From Priestia iocasae (GTDB lineage: Bacteria; Bacillota; Bacilli; Bacillales; Bacillaceae_H), in assembly GCF_016909075.1 (NCBI RefSeq), contig NZ_JAFBFC010000001.1, forward strand, positions 806,001 to 870,000: a DNA stretch of 64,000 bases, read 5' to 3'. The notes under the pieces are model-generated. The model ran no database searches, was not told the DNA's origin, and worked only from the letters and a program-made list of their open reading frames with translations. Both the position numbers and the translations under genes were made by a program. Positions 8,265 to 16,601 of this stretch are shown here, one piece after another; the stretch's first letter is position 1; each line of letters opens with the position of its first letter.

Positions 8265-8966
8265 ATGAAGGACCATATTCCGGTAAAGATTAAAAAAGGA
8301 ATAGGTCCTTTTTTAAATCTTTTATTAGTTGAACAAGATCATTTGCTCATGATGAAAACGAGTGAGCCGTTTGCTTGCTATAGTTCAGGTCTTCTTGGCG
8401 CAGGTGTTTGTAGAACAAATACGTTTTATAATCGGTTTGTTCACAAAGATTACGCTTGCAATCATCCCATTGAGGAGTATCGTCATTACTTGAAAAGTCG
8501 TGAGTTAGTATTTGAAGGTGTCGTTGGTTTAATGACCGCGGTGCCGTTAAAAAATCGCATTTTGTATACATATGAATATGACAATCTAACTATCATTTCT
8601 GTGATCACGGCAGGAGTAGGAAATGCGGTTGATATTACATCAGATGAGCTTACGCCATTCTCCGTAAATCCAGGAACCATTAATATGTTTTTCTTTATCG
8701 ATGGCTGGCTAAGCGAAGCTGCTTTTTTGCAAGTGTTTATTGCCGCTACGGAAGCTAAAACGAAAACGCTAGGAGCTCTCAACGTACGAGACCCAAATAC
8801 CAATAGTATCGCAACAGGCACATCAACGGATAGTATTTGTGTAGCAGCTCGTCAAAAAGGGCACAGGTATGAATATGCAGGCTCTATGACGGCTTTAGGT
8901 CAAGGGATTGCTAAGTTAGTGAAAATAAGCTTAGACGATGCACTACGTGAAAGGGTGAAAAAATAA
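8265..8966 (+). CDS. cbiZ: Adenosylcobinamide amidohydrolase
   Basis: The 233-residue protein matches CbiZ, which cuts the amide bond between cobyric acid and the aminopropanol arm. This lets imported cobinamide or foreign cobamides be rebuilt with a new lower ligand. Family segments seen include S-S-G-L-L-G-A-G, A-G-V-G-N-A-V-D-I and A-T-G-T-S-T-D-S. It starts 4 bp after btuF and its stop overlaps the cbiB start (TAATG). The ribosome site GGAGGTG sits 14 bases from the ATG, rather far, but no better start is visible. Confidence 0.9.
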   Translation: MKDHIPVKIKKGIGPFLNLLLVEQDHLLMMKTSEPFACYSSGLLGAGVCRTNTFYNRFVHKDYACNHPIEEYRHYLKSRELVFEGVVGLMTAVPLKNRILYTYEYDNLTIISVITAGVGNAVDITSDELTPFSVNPGTINMFFFIDGWLSEAAFLQVFIAATEAKTKTLGALNVRDPNTNSIATGTSTDSICVAARQKGHRYEYAGSMTALGQGIAKLVKISLDDALRERVKK

Positions 8967-9952
8967 TGGAAATCACAATGTTTATCACCGTCCATCTCAT
9001 TGCAGTGATTTTAGCACTCATACTTGATTTCTTTATTGGGGACCCTGAAAATTGGCCGCATCCTGTTCGTTGGTTTGGGTCATGGATTGCGTTTTTAGAC
9101 AAGCATGTGAATAAAGGGAAATTAAAAAAAGAAAAAGGATTGATCGTTGTCTTATCAATGGGCGTGTGGACACTTATTTTCGTCGGTTTACTAGTGTACG
9201 TTTGTTATCAGTTTCATATTTTAATTGGTATAGTAGTAGAAGCAATCATCATTTCTACAACAATTGCTTCCAATTCATTGGCACAGGCAGCGGTTAAAGT
9301 AGGAAGTCCTTTAAAAGAAAGAGACATAGAAGCAGCTCGTTATGAAGTGAGTATGATTGTTGGAAGAGACACGGAACGACTGCCTGAAAGTGAAATTGTA
9401 CGAGCCACTGTCGAAACAGTAGCAGAGAATACAAGCGATGGCATTACAGCTCCTTTATTTTACGCGTTTATTGGAGGAGCTCCGTTTGCTTTATTTTATC
9501 GAGCCATTAATACATGTGATTCAATGGTAGGTTATAAAAATGAACGTTATGAAAAGTTCGGTTACTTCAGTGCCAAAGTAGATGATGTGTTAAATTATAT
9601 TCCAAGTCGAATTACAGCTGTCATGATGATTTTGGCCAATCTTCAAAACAGTCATTATACGTACTCACATATTTGGCATATTGTGAAGCGAGATGCGAGA
9701 AAACATCCTAGCCCAAACAGTGGGTTTGGTGAAAGTGCAGTAGCAGCATTGTTAGGTGTTCAGCTTGGCGGACTTAATACGTATAAAGGTGTTGTATCAA
9801 ACCGTGCTAAGATGGGTGATCCGTTACGAGAGTTAACGGTTTTGGATATAGAAGAAGTAGTGCTCATTATGAGAAGAACGATTTTTGCATTTACCATGCT
9901 ATTTATGATGATTGGAGGTATGTGTATTGCGTTTACCATCACATGGGGCTAA
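8966..9952 (+). CDS. cbiB: Adenosylcobinamide-phosphate synthase
   Basis: The 328-residue integral membrane protein matches CbiB, which joins cobyric acid to (R)-1-amino-2-propanol phosphate. It has the N-terminal D-F-x-I-G-D-P-x-x-W-P-H-P-V-R-W-F-G motif, V-E-T-V-A-E-N-T-S-D-G and G-Y-K-N-E-R-Y-E-x-F-G-Y, with several membrane spans. It works next to CbiZ and CobD in nucleotide-loop assembly. Its ATG overlaps the cbiZ stop, so the two are translationally coupled. Confidence 0.95.
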   Translation: MEITMFITVHLIAVILALILDFFIGDPENWPHPVRWFGSWIAFLDKHVNKGKLKKEKGLIVVLSMGVWTLIFVGLLVYVCYQFHILIGIVVEAIIISTTIASNSLAQAAVKVGSPLKERDIEAARYEVSMIVGRDTERLPESEIVRATVETVAENTSDGITAPLFYAFIGGAPFALFYRAINTCDSMVGYKNERYEKFGYFSAKVDDVLNYIPSRITAVMMILANLQNSHYTYSHIWHIVKRDARKHPSPNSGFGESAVAALLGVQLGGLNTYKGVVSNRAKMGDPLRELTVLDIEEVVLIMRRTIFAFTMLFMMIGGMCIAFTITWG

Positions 9953-11009
9953 TCCTCAAAAACTATTGCGGGCGCTACATACACCACAACAAGCGAACCT
10001 GCTAGATTTTAGTGTCAATACGAATCCACTAGGTATGCCAAGTTCTTTTGAGTATTGGTGGAAGGATGTAAAAAAGGATGCGTTTATGTATCCAGATCCA
10101 GAAGTAACAGAGCTAACCGAAAAGATTGCGTTCCATTTAAATGTTCCTTTACAAGAAGTTCTCGTTACAAATGGGGCAGCCGAAGCATTTTTTCTTATTG
10201 CATCTTTATTTTCTCACAAGAAGGTAGGAATCATCGAACCAACATTTGTTGAATATGAGCAAGCTTCTTATGCCTATGAATGCGAAGTAACAAAAATTCA
10301 GTTAGATGAGACGAACGGTTGGCAATGGAGCATTCAACAAGTATTACCCTTCATTGAAAACGTTGATTTACTTTGGATCTGCCACCCTAATAATCCAACG
10401 GGAGTCATGTACAGTCAATCTGAATGGGAACAAGTCTTAAAGAAAGCTAAAGACCACAACACAGTTATTGTGATAGACGAAGCGTTTATTGATTTTGTTG
10501 AGCAAGCCGTTTCATTTGTACCGTTTATTAAAAAAGGATATCCAGTTATCATCGTTCGTTCAATGACAAAAATGTATAGCATTGCAGGTATTCGATTAGG
10601 CTATACTCTTGCTTCAAAGACACTTATTCAGAAATTAAAAGAAAAGCAGCCACATTGGAGTGTTAATGGTATTGCTCAACAAATTGGCATAGCTTGCTTA
10701 GATGAGGAAGCTTTTGTGAAAGAAACAATTTCTGTGGTTTCAAAGGAGCGTAATTGGGTGTTCGCTCAACTAGATACGTTACACCTTACATACTCACCAT
10801 CAGTTACAAATTATTACTTATGTAAAATTCCTGATGGATGGAAAGGGCGAGAGTGGTTAATGTATTTAGCATCAGAAGGTATTGTAGCACGACATACAGA
10901 GAACTTTAATGGGCTAGATGGTCGGTACATACGTTTAGCAATTAAAACTCGTTCGGAGAATGAAAAGTTAATAGACGTGATAAAGAAAGGACTTCAGATA
11001 AAATGTTAA
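9927..11009 (+). CDS. cobD: L-threonine-O-3-phosphate decarboxylase
   Basis: This 360-residue PLP enzyme of the class I/II aminotransferase fold makes (R)-1-amino-2-propanol phosphate for CbiB. Key segments are F-S-V-N-T-N-P-L-G near the N-terminus, P-N-N-P-T-G, D-E-A-F-I-D-F and the PLP lysine region S-M-T-K-M-Y-S-I-A-G-I-R-L-G-Y. The start is TTG at 9927, 8 bases after GGAGG (9914-9918); earlier TTG codons lie inside the ribosome site. It overlaps cbiB by 26 bp. HisC shares the fold, but the operon context favours CobD. Confidence 0.9.
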   Translation: MRLPSHGANPQKLLRALHTPQQANLLDFSVNTNPLGMPSSFEYWWKDVKKDAFMYPDPEVTELTEKIAFHLNVPLQEVLVTNGAAEAFFLIASLFSHKKVGIIEPTFVEYEQASYAYECEVTKIQLDETNGWQWSIQQVLPFIENVDLLWICHPNNPTGVMYSQSEWEQVLKKAKDHNTVIVIDEAFIDFVEQAVSFVPFIKKGYPVIIVRSMTKMYSIAGIRLGYTLASKTLIQKLKEKQPHWSVNGIAQQIGIACLDEEAFVKETISVVSKERNWVFAQLDTLHLTYSPSVTNYYLCKIPDGWKGREWLMYLASEGIVARHTENFNGLDGRYIRLAIKTRSENEKLIDVIKKGLQIKC

Positions 11010-11566
11010 TTTTTATTAGTGGAGGGGTAAGGAGTGGTAAATCTAGCGTAGCGGAGCAGTTGACGGTAGCGGGGAATGTTCAGGCTGATCGTTGTCTTTA
11101 TATTGCGACAAGTCGAATTACGGATAATGAGATGAAAGAACGAATAAGGAATCATCAAGTAGCAAGGGAGACAGCGGCACTTAGCTGGATTACCTATGAG
11201 CGACCAACCGATGTCGGTAGTCTCATACATAAATGCGAACGAGATGATGTTGTTTTACTAGATTGTTTAACTAATTGGTTAGCGAATGAATTATTTTCTG
11301 AAGGAATGAACTGGGAAAGTAAGCGAGAGCAGAATCAATTAGTAGAAGAGATGATAGATAGTGTCCTACGGCTACGTGATCATGTAACGAAACTTGTGAT
11401 TGTTTCAAATGATTTGTTTGAAGCAGGTGTGACAGATGGTGCAACGTATATTTATATGAAACTACTTGGTACGCTTCATCAACGGATTGTAGCGAAGTCA
11501 GACATTGCTTTATCTGTAGAAGCAGGTGTTGTTTCTTATAAAAAAGGAAAGGGCCTTTTCACATGA
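11003..11566 (+). CDS. cobU: CobU-family cobinamide kinase/guanylyltransferase, copy 1
   Basis: The 187-residue protein has the CobU P-loop G-G-V-R-S-G-K-S (residues 7-14) and a segment containing R-N-H-Q-V-A-R, which matches the region of the guanylylated histidine. A Walker-B-like L-L-D-C-L-T-N-W-L-A-N follows. In the C-terminal half the usual E-V-G-x-G-I-V-P...R-x-x-R-D motif is degraded to N-D-L-F-E-A-G-V-T-D-G. CobU phosphorylates adenosylcobinamide and then adds GMP. A second CobU-like gene lies downstream at 12872 and keeps exactly the motif lost here. It overlaps cobD by 7 bp. Confidence 0.85.
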   Translation: MLIFISGGVRSGKSSVAEQLTVAGNVQADRCLYIATSRITDNEMKERIRNHQVARETAALSWITYERPTDVGSLIHKCERDDVVLLDCLTNWLANELFSEGMNWESKREQNQLVEEMIDSVLRLRDHVTKLVIVSNDLFEAGVTDGATYIYMKLLGTLHQRIVAKSDIALSVEAGVVSYKKGKGLFT

Positions 11567-12336
11567 AAGAAGTATTTATGATTACAAGAATGGCCATTCA
11601 ATTTTTTACAGTTCTTCCTGTTGCTAAAACGATTGAGTGGACAGAGAGACGAACGGCTAAAACAATTTTTTACCTACCGTTACTAGGAATAGTTATTGCA
11701 TGTATGTTCTTTTACACAATGAATGTGTTCGCAAATTTGCAAATGAGCACTAGTGTCGTTAGTTTACTACTAATTTTAGTTCCTATCGTATTTACGGGTG
11801 GATTGCATGTAGATGGGTATATGGATGTGAGTGATGCTTACTTTTCGAGGCAATCAAAAGAAGCGAAATTACATATATTAAGTGACCCTCATGTGGGATC
11901 TTTTGCAATTCTATCACTCCTTTTTTTACTAGGGCTACGTTGGATGAGTATCCATGAGCTTCTTACTTATTCGGAAATCACGATGTGGAACGTGATTCTT
12001 ATTTTTTCACTACCTAGGTTAGTTGGCGGCTGGCTATTAATCATAGAAAAGCCTGCCAAAGAAACTGGATTAGCAGCTTATTTTCAACGTGGTGTAACAA
12101 AGCACATCATTCGCTTATATGTATGTATGAGCATATTATTACTTGCAGCTCTTTTCTTTATGATTGACAATAAACTTGTTTTCCTTGCGTATGGTTTATT
12201 CACTGTCGGATTTATTCGTTTTATTCGAGTGAACTTTGGAGGCATAACCGGTGATGTAATTGGAACCTCTATTGAAGGGGGTGAGACTTTTTTATGGATC
12301 ACTCTTTGGTTATTACATGTATTCGTCATGGGTTAA
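11563..12336 (+). CDS. cobS: Adenosylcobinamide-GDP ribazoletransferase (cobalamin synthase)
   Basis: The 257-residue polytopic membrane protein joins AdoCbi-GDP to alpha-ribazole (phosphate). The family motif G-G-L-H-V-D-G-Y-M-D-V-S-D-A, with metal-binding acidic residues, is present, followed by S-D-P-H-V-G-S-F-A and, near the end, G-G-I-T-G-D-V-I-G-T-S-I-E. It starts 4 bp inside the end of cobU after AAGGAAAGGG. The two enzymes act in sequence in the membrane-associated nucleotide-loop step. Confidence 0.95.
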   Translation: MKEVFMITRMAIQFFTVLPVAKTIEWTERRTAKTIFYLPLLGIVIACMFFYTMNVFANLQMSTSVVSLLLILVPIVFTGGLHVDGYMDVSDAYFSRQSKEAKLHILSDPHVGSFAILSLLFLLGLRWMSIHELLTYSEITMWNVILIFSLPRLVGGWLLIIEKPAKETGLAAYFQRGVTKHIIRLYVCMSILLLAALFFMIDNKLVFLAYGLFTVGFIRFIRVNFGGITGDVIGTSIEGGETFLWITLWLLHVFVMG

Positions 12337-12920
12337 CAGCAGCAAACCGAGAAAAGCGATACATTGGGTGGACCGATGTCTCATTGTGTCAAGATGGAAT
12401 GGATTCACTTAAAAGCTCGCAATTGTTAATTGATAGACCTGACATCATTATAAGTAGTGATTTAATAAGGTGTGTTGAAACAACAAAGCTATTATTTCCT
12501 GGGATATCCTATAGCCCCTCATCTAGTTGGCGAGAAATAAATTTTGGTGCCTGGGAGCTTCGAACATATGAAGATTTAAAGGAAAAGCCTCATTATCAAA
12601 ACTGGTTAAATGATCCATTTAATGTTTCTCCAATACAAGGAGAGTCATTTTATGAATTTTCCATTCGTATTTGGCAGGCTTGGGATGAATTGATTCATTT
12701 ATTGATGAGTAGAAAGTATCGCCATGCTGTAATCGTTACACATGGAGGGCCTCTTCGTTTATTAGCTTCAACATTTGTACCAGATCGACCGCATTTTTGG
12801 GAGTGGTCGTTTCATTTTGGTGAAGGATGTACATTTTTTCATACAGAACAAACAGCAAGGGAGAGACGGTCATGCATTTCATATTCGGAGGTGCGTTTAA
12901 CGGAAAAAGAAAATGGGTGA
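12294..12920 (+). CDS. cobC: Alpha-ribazole phosphatase (histidine phosphatase family)
   Basis: The 208-residue protein has the phosphoglycerate-mutase-type catalytic motif R-H-G-L-T-A-A-N-R near the N-terminus, I-S-S-D-L-I-R-C in the middle and V-T-H-G-G-P-L-R late. In B12 pathways this family removes the 5'-phosphate from alpha-ribazole phosphate or cobalamin phosphate. The ATG at 12294 follows GGGGGTGAG and the gene overlaps cobS by 43 bp, one of the largest overlaps in this operon. Placement within the operon supports the CobC call over a generic phosphatase. Confidence 0.85.
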   Translation: MDHSLVITCIRHGLTAANREKRYIGWTDVSLCQDGMDSLKSSQLLIDRPDIIISSDLIRCVETTKLLFPGISYSPSSSWREINFGAWELRTYEDLKEKPHYQNWLNDPFNVSPIQGESFYEFSIRIWQAWDELIHLLMSRKYRHAVIVTHGGPLRLLASTFVPDRPHFWEWSFHFGEGCTFFHTEQTARERRSCISYSEVRLTEKENG

Positions 12921-13297
12921 AAGAGCGTTATCATGATGCATTTTGGTGCTCGGCTTATCGTGGTGACAAGTTAGTTATGAATTCTCGCCATAATGTGATG
13001 GTGATAGAAGGAATTGAGCAATATATTAAGGAATCTATAGAAGAGGGAATGACGATTGAAGAAGTTCGTCGTGCATTTCAAACGATTGTAACAGATTGGT
13101 TGTTGTTAGAAGCTTCAGGGCATCAAGTTGTGATTATAGGTACCGAAATCGGGAAAGGAATTGTACCTATGAATCCACAAGACCGTGCTTGGCGAGATTC
13201 TTGTGGTTATGTGTATCAACATATCGTTAAAAACGCTCATATCGTTGATCATATTTGGTATGGAGTATCGAATCGATTAAAGGGGGAACAAGAATGA
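12872..13297 (+). CDS. Truncated CobU-like protein, copy 2
   Basis: This 141-residue protein begins with an atypical P-loop, G-G-A-F-N-G-K-R-K, and lacks the roughly 20-25 residues that carry the guanylylated histidine in CobU. It does keep the CobU C-terminal motif E-I-G-K-G-I-V-P-M-N...R-A-W-R-D, which copy 1 at 11003 has lost. The ATG at 12872 follows AAGGGAGA; the upstream GTG at 12827 would extend into cobC for no visible reason. It overlaps cobC and pduO. It could supply the kinase activity alone, act as a partner subunit of copy 1, or be regulatory. Family membership is seen in the sequence; the function is inference. Confidence 0.7.
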   Translation: MHFIFGGAFNGKRKWVKERYHDAFWCSAYRGDKLVMNSRHNVMVIEGIEQYIKESIEEGMTIEEVRRAFQTIVTDWLLLEASGHQVVIIGTEIGKGIVPMNPQDRAWRDSCGYVYQHIVKNAHIVDHIWYGVSNRLKGEQE

Positions 13298-13881
13298 ATA
13301 TCTATACTAAAACAGGTGATAAAGGAAAAACGAGTTTAATTGGAGGGCGTGTACATAAAGATGATAGTCGTGTGGAAGCGTATGGTACGATTGATGAGTT
13401 AAATAGCTTTGTTGGTCAAGCTATTCATCAATTAGACAATCAGTTGTTCCAAGACTTGAAGCAAGAGCTTGTTACGATTCAGCATGAATTATTTGATTGT
13501 GGAAGTGACCTAGCGTTTGCACGTGAAGATCATCCTTACAAAGTAAATGGTGAGATGATTCAAGTGTTAGAAAATCGCGTTGATATTTATATGAAGGAAG
13601 CTCCACCAATTGAGCGCTTTATTTTACCTGGAGGAACACCAGCAGCGTCGACACTTCACATTTGCCGCACAATCACAAGGAGAGCGGAAAGATTAGTTGT
13701 AACGGTGATGCAACAGCATAAAATTAATGAATCGGTTCTTCAATATTTAAATCGATTATCAGACTATTTTTTTGCGGCAGCTCGTGTGGCGAATGCGCGT
13801 GAACAAATAAGTGATGTCGAATACATCCGTAGTGCCAAAGTTTTTCGTTCTGCTCAAAAGAAAAATGATGAGCAAGCGTGA
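13294..13881 (+). CDS. pduO: PduO-type cob(I)alamin adenosyltransferase
   Basis: The 195-residue protein transfers the adenosyl group from ATP to cob(I)alamin or cobinamide. It opens with the ATP-binding motif Y-T-K-T-G-D-K-G-K-T-S-L and has V-E-A-Y-G-T-I-D-E-L-N-S-F. The late active-site region reads L-H-I-C-R-T-I-T-R-R-A-E-R and L-N-R-L-S-D-Y-F-F. The start at 13294 is supported by AGGGGGAA; the longer frame from 13255 is not needed. Adenosylation precedes CbiZ and CobU chemistry in salvage. Confidence 0.95.
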   Translation: MNIYTKTGDKGKTSLIGGRVHKDDSRVEAYGTIDELNSFVGQAIHQLDNQLFQDLKQELVTIQHELFDCGSDLAFAREDHPYKVNGEMIQVLENRVDIYMKEAPPIERFILPGGTPAASTLHICRTITRRAERLVVTVMQQHKINESVLQYLNRLSDYFFAAARVANAREQISDVEYIRSAKVFRSAQKKNDEQA

Positions 13882-14596
13882 TGTACTGTTTACACCACTC
13901 ACCGAGTGTGAGGAACTCGTTTTTGCCGTAGACAATGTTGGGGCAATTGGAGAGAAAGAGCAAGATGCTGTTTTGGTATCTTATGAAACAGTTGCTTATT
14001 ACAGTTTACGAGTAGCGATGATGGAGGTTCTCAGTGTTGGAGCAATGCCAACATGTGTTGTTGTAGCCAACTTTAACGACACAAATGCATGGGAACAATA
14101 TGAGAAAGCATTACACCGTATTTGCGGTGAACTTCATTTGACGACGATTCAGCTAGTAGGAAGTAGTGAGACAAATTTTAGTCTTCTTCAATCAGCAGCT
14201 AGTTTTACAGTCGTTGGGGTGGTAAAAAAGCGAAGCAAACGAATAGGCAAAACGCCGATGGGGGCAAAACTAGCAGTAGTCGGTTACCCATTAGTTGGAG
14301 AAGATGTACTATTGCGTCAAGAAGAGATGATTTCATTACAGCAATTTTATACGCTATTACACCATGAAAATGTGTATGAGATTGTTCCAGTTGGATCAAA
14401 AGGAATTCAGCATGAAATTGATTTACTGCACACATTAAATGGGTGGGAGCAGCAGTTGTATTCAGCCTCGCTCTCGCTTGAGCAATCAGCTGGACCTGCT
14501 ACTTGTGTTCTTATTTCTTATGAGGAACCTTATGAGCAACAATTAAAGAGCTTATTTCATCACATCTTTTATCCATTGAAACAAGAAAAGGCATAG
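13865..14596 (+). CDS. cblS: Probable alpha-ribazole kinase (PurM/AIR-synthase fold)
   Basis: This protein of about 243 residues has the layout of the AIR synthase/ThiL (PurM) superfamily: a D-N-V-G-A-I-G segment near the N-terminus, an alpha/beta core with V-S-V-G-A-M, and a C-terminal lobe beginning with V-V-G-Y-P-L-V-G-E-D. Its place at the end of a corrinoid salvage operon fits CblS, the kinase described in Listeria and Geobacillus that makes alpha-ribazole phosphate from salvaged alpha-ribazole. The transporter partner CblT is not in the window. The start is either ATG 13865 or ATG 13868, both inside the end of pduO, without a strong ribosome site, so translation is probably coupled. Confidence 0.65.
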   Translation: MMSKRDVLFTPLTECEELVFAVDNVGAIGEKEQDAVLVSYETVAYYSLRVAMMEVLSVGAMPTCVVVANFNDTNAWEQYEKALHRICGELHLTTIQLVGSSETNFSLLQSAASFTVVGVVKKRSKRIGKTPMGAKLAVVGYPLVGEDVLLRQEEMISLQQFYTLLHHENVYEIVPVGSKGIQHEIDLLHTLNGWEQQLYSASLSLEQSAGPATCVLISYEEPYEQQLKSLFHHIFYPLKQEKA

Positions 14597-14613
14597 CAAT
14601 AGCTATGCCTTTT
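14586..14613 (+). terminator. Terminator of the cobalamin salvage operon
   Basis: AAAAGGCATAGC (14586-14597) pairs perfectly with GCTATGCCTTTT, with a 3-4 nt loop, directly after the cblS stop. Confidence 0.8.
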
Positions 14614-14657
14614 GAAGTGTGTGAAACATAGAAATTTCGGCTTCTGAAATAAAAGGA

Positions 14658-14687
14658 TTGTAAATACAAGGATAATCATCATATAAT
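14658..14687 (+). promoter_or_regulatory. Candidate SigA promoter of rarD
   Basis: TTGTAA (14658-14663) and TATAAT (14682-14687) are separated by 18 bp, about 40 bp upstream of the rarD start. Confidence 0.5.
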
Positions 14688-14729
14688 GAGAGTTGTTCAA
14701 ATGAGATAGAGAGAAAAGAGGTCGGGTGT

Positions 14730-15674
14730 ATGAAACAAGAATCAATGAATCAAGCGCAGCAAGCAGGAATTGTCTATACAGCCAGTGCCTATATGATGTG
14801 GGGCGTTTTTCCTTTATATTGGAAGCTATTAGATCAAGTACCTGCAGATGAGATCTTAGCCCACCGTGTCATTTGGTCATTTGCTTTTATGATGATCTTG
14901 CTATATACGAGTCGACAGTTGCATAATTTCAAAGAAACATTTAAAGAGCTGATGAAAAAACCAAAGCAAATCATGGCGTTGCTAGCGGCGTCTGTTTTAA
15001 TTAGTCTTAACTGGTTTATTTATATTTGGGCTGTCAATAATGATCATATTATTGAAGCGAGTCTAGGGTATTATATTAATCCGCTTGTGAGTATCTTGCT
15101 TGGAATTGTTGTATTAAAAGAAAAATTAAATTTCTGGCAAGGGATCTCGGTGTTATTAGCTGCAGTTGGCGTGTTGTTTTTAACGATGCAGTACGGCCAA
15201 TTTCCTTGGATATCTATTTTACTAGCGTTGAGCTTTGGGATTTATGGATTAGTGAAAAAATTAATGAATATGGATGCAAAAATTGGTTTAACATTTGAGA
15301 CATTGATGGTTACACCAGTTGCGCTTATTTACTTCCTTTTATTAATGGCTAAAGGAACATCGAGTTTTGGAACGGCTTCAATACTTGATACATTGCTATT
15401 AATTGGTGGAGGAGTAGCTACAGCTATGCCGCTTTTATACTTTGCAAAGGGTGCAAAACTCATTCCGTTATCAATGGTTGGTTTTTTACAATATATTGCA
15501 CCAACGATTACGTTATTTTTAGGAGTTTTTGTTTTTCATGAACATTTTACAAAGGTACATATGGTGGCGTTTTTGTTCATTTGGGGAGGTTCAATTGTTT
15601 TTGCGCTTTCTAAAACACGCTTCATGGTATCTCATCAACCTAAGTTACGAAAAAGTCGATCGGTTGGAATGTAA
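14730..15674 (+). CDS. rarD: RarD-type EamA/DMT family transporter
   Basis: The 314-residue membrane protein has about ten spans in two EamA repeats. RarD signatures seen are A-Y-x-M-W-G-V-F-P-L-Y-W-K, A-H-R-V-I-W-S, N-W-F-I-Y-I-W-A-V-N and A-S-L-G-Y-Y-I-N-P-L. The family is described as chloramphenicol-sensitive proteins and drug/metabolite exporters; the substrate is unknown. It has its own promoter and a downstream terminator, so it is monocistronic. Confidence 0.88.
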   Translation: MKQESMNQAQQAGIVYTASAYMMWGVFPLYWKLLDQVPADEILAHRVIWSFAFMMILLYTSRQLHNFKETFKELMKKPKQIMALLAASVLISLNWFIYIWAVNNDHIIEASLGYYINPLVSILLGIVVLKEKLNFWQGISVLLAAVGVLFLTMQYGQFPWISILLALSFGIYGLVKKLMNMDAKIGLTFETLMVTPVALIYFLLLMAKGTSSFGTASILDTLLLIGGGVATAMPLLYFAKGAKLIPLSMVGFLQYIAPTITLFLGVFVFHEHFTKVHMVAFLFIWGGSIVFALSKTRFMVSHQPKLRKSRSVGM

Positions 15675-15679
15675 AAGAT

Positions 15680-15710
15680 AAGCCTTCTCGTTATTCGAGA
15701 GGGCTTTTTT
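15680..15710. terminator. Terminator between rarD and the convergent small membrane gene
   Basis: AGCCTTCTCG (15681-15690) pairs with CGAGAGGGCT, followed by TTTTTT for the plus strand. The stop codon of the minus-strand gene at 15691 lies in its loop. Confidence 0.75.
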
Positions 15711-16026
15711 GATTTTTAAATTTTGCAACTTTTTGTTTGATTTCATGATCTAACTGCTTCAAGCTCTGTTTTCCAGATGTCATAGCATATAGAACAAATA
15801 AAAGAATGATAAATTGAAATAAATTGAACGAACCTGCTTCAATATAGTCGTAGATTCCTAGTCCTACTAAGAAAACCTCACCTGCTAAAAATAGAATAAC
15901 CGGTACTATGCTTAGTTGATAAAGTTGAAACCAATAGCGTAATAGTAAAAATACAGCTGTACAAATAAAAAAGAAAAGTTCGCTTCCGATAAAAAAGAAC
16001 CATTTATACTCTAAAATCATCTTCAT
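15691..16026 (-). CDS. Small three-span membrane protein
   Basis: This hypothetical protein of about 111 residues has three or four hydrophobic segments followed by a basic, lysine-rich C-terminal tail. I do not recognise the family. The ATG at 16026 is preceded by a GCGGGGAT ribosome site; a GTG at 16047 is a possible longer start. It lies next to tnrA on the same strand, but 65 bp or more separate them. Confidence 0.6.
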   Translation of the reverse strand: MKMILEYKWFFFIGSELFFFICTAVFLLLRYWFQLYQLSIVPVILFLAGEVFLVGLGIYDYIEAGSFNLFQFIILLFVLYAMTSGKQSLKQLDHEIKQKVAKFKNQKSPLE

Positions 16027-16112
16027 TTGTATCCCCGCTTTCTTCACTTCTTCTATGTTACATGATTTTTATTCATTTACATAGAGAGTTTAGTAAGCAA
16101 ATAGGAGGGATA

Positions 16113-16439
16113 TTAATATTTCTTTTGGAAGTGTGCGTTTAACTGTCCTTTTAACATTTTGTTGCGGATATCTTTTGTTTTCTGAAGTTCATCTCTCTTC
16201 GCAAGTTCAGATCGAATTTCATGTGTTTGAACCCCTTCCTCAATTTGATCGGCAATATCCATTAAGCGTTCAACGTCTGAAAACGAATATTTGCGAATTC
16301 CTGTGTCTGTACGATCAGGAAAAAGAAGCTGGCGCTTTTCATAATAGCGAATTTGTCTTTCGGATAGGCCAGTTAGTTCTTTTACAATTCCAATGGACAT
16401 TACTTTTTTGTCACGATATGAAGATTCATTCGTTGTCAA
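16113..16439 (-). CDS. tnrA: Nitrogen regulator TnrA (MerR family)
   Basis: The 108-residue protein has an N-terminal MerR-type winged helix: [20 protein letters not shown], then [15 protein letters not shown]. Its C-terminal tail, [10 protein letters not shown], is the TnrA element bound by feedback-inhibited glutamine synthetase. The length and tail favour TnrA over GlnR, and no glnA follows. TnrA activates or represses nitrogen genes under nitrogen limitation. A perfect TnrA box lies in the divergent intergenic region, consistent with the autoregulation known in Bacillus subtilis. Confidence 0.95.
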   Translation of the reverse strand: MTTNESSYRDKKVMSIGIVKELTGLSERQIRYYEKRQLLFPDRTDTGIRKYSFSDVERLMDIADQIEEGVQTHEIRSELAKRDELQKTKDIRNKMLKGQLNAHFQKKY

Positions 16440-16520
16440 AATTCCTCACCCCTTGAGAAAAGTCATGTTCTATCTTTTATTATAAATGATAATTCTGAAA
16501 AATAATTACGTATGTAAAGT

Positions 16521-16526
16521 ATTCTA
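16521..16526 (-). promoter_or_regulatory. Candidate -10 element of tnrA
   Basis: Read on the minus strand this is TAGAAT. Its centre lies 40.5 bp from the centre of the TnrA box, the same distance as the divergent -10. Confidence 0.45.
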
Positions 16527-16555
16527 ACATATAATGTTAGAAAAGATAATATTTA

Positions 16556-16572
16556 TGTGAGATTATATGACA
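16556..16572. promoter_or_regulatory. TnrA/GlnR box between tnrA and the small divergent gene
   Basis: TGTGAGATTATATGACA fits the TGTNA-N7-TNACA consensus exactly. Its centre at 16564 is about 50 bp upstream of the start points predicted from both -10 elements, the usual position for TnrA activation. Confidence 0.8.
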
Positions 16573-16601
16573 TAAAACATGAAAGAAAAGTGATGACTCT
16601 T

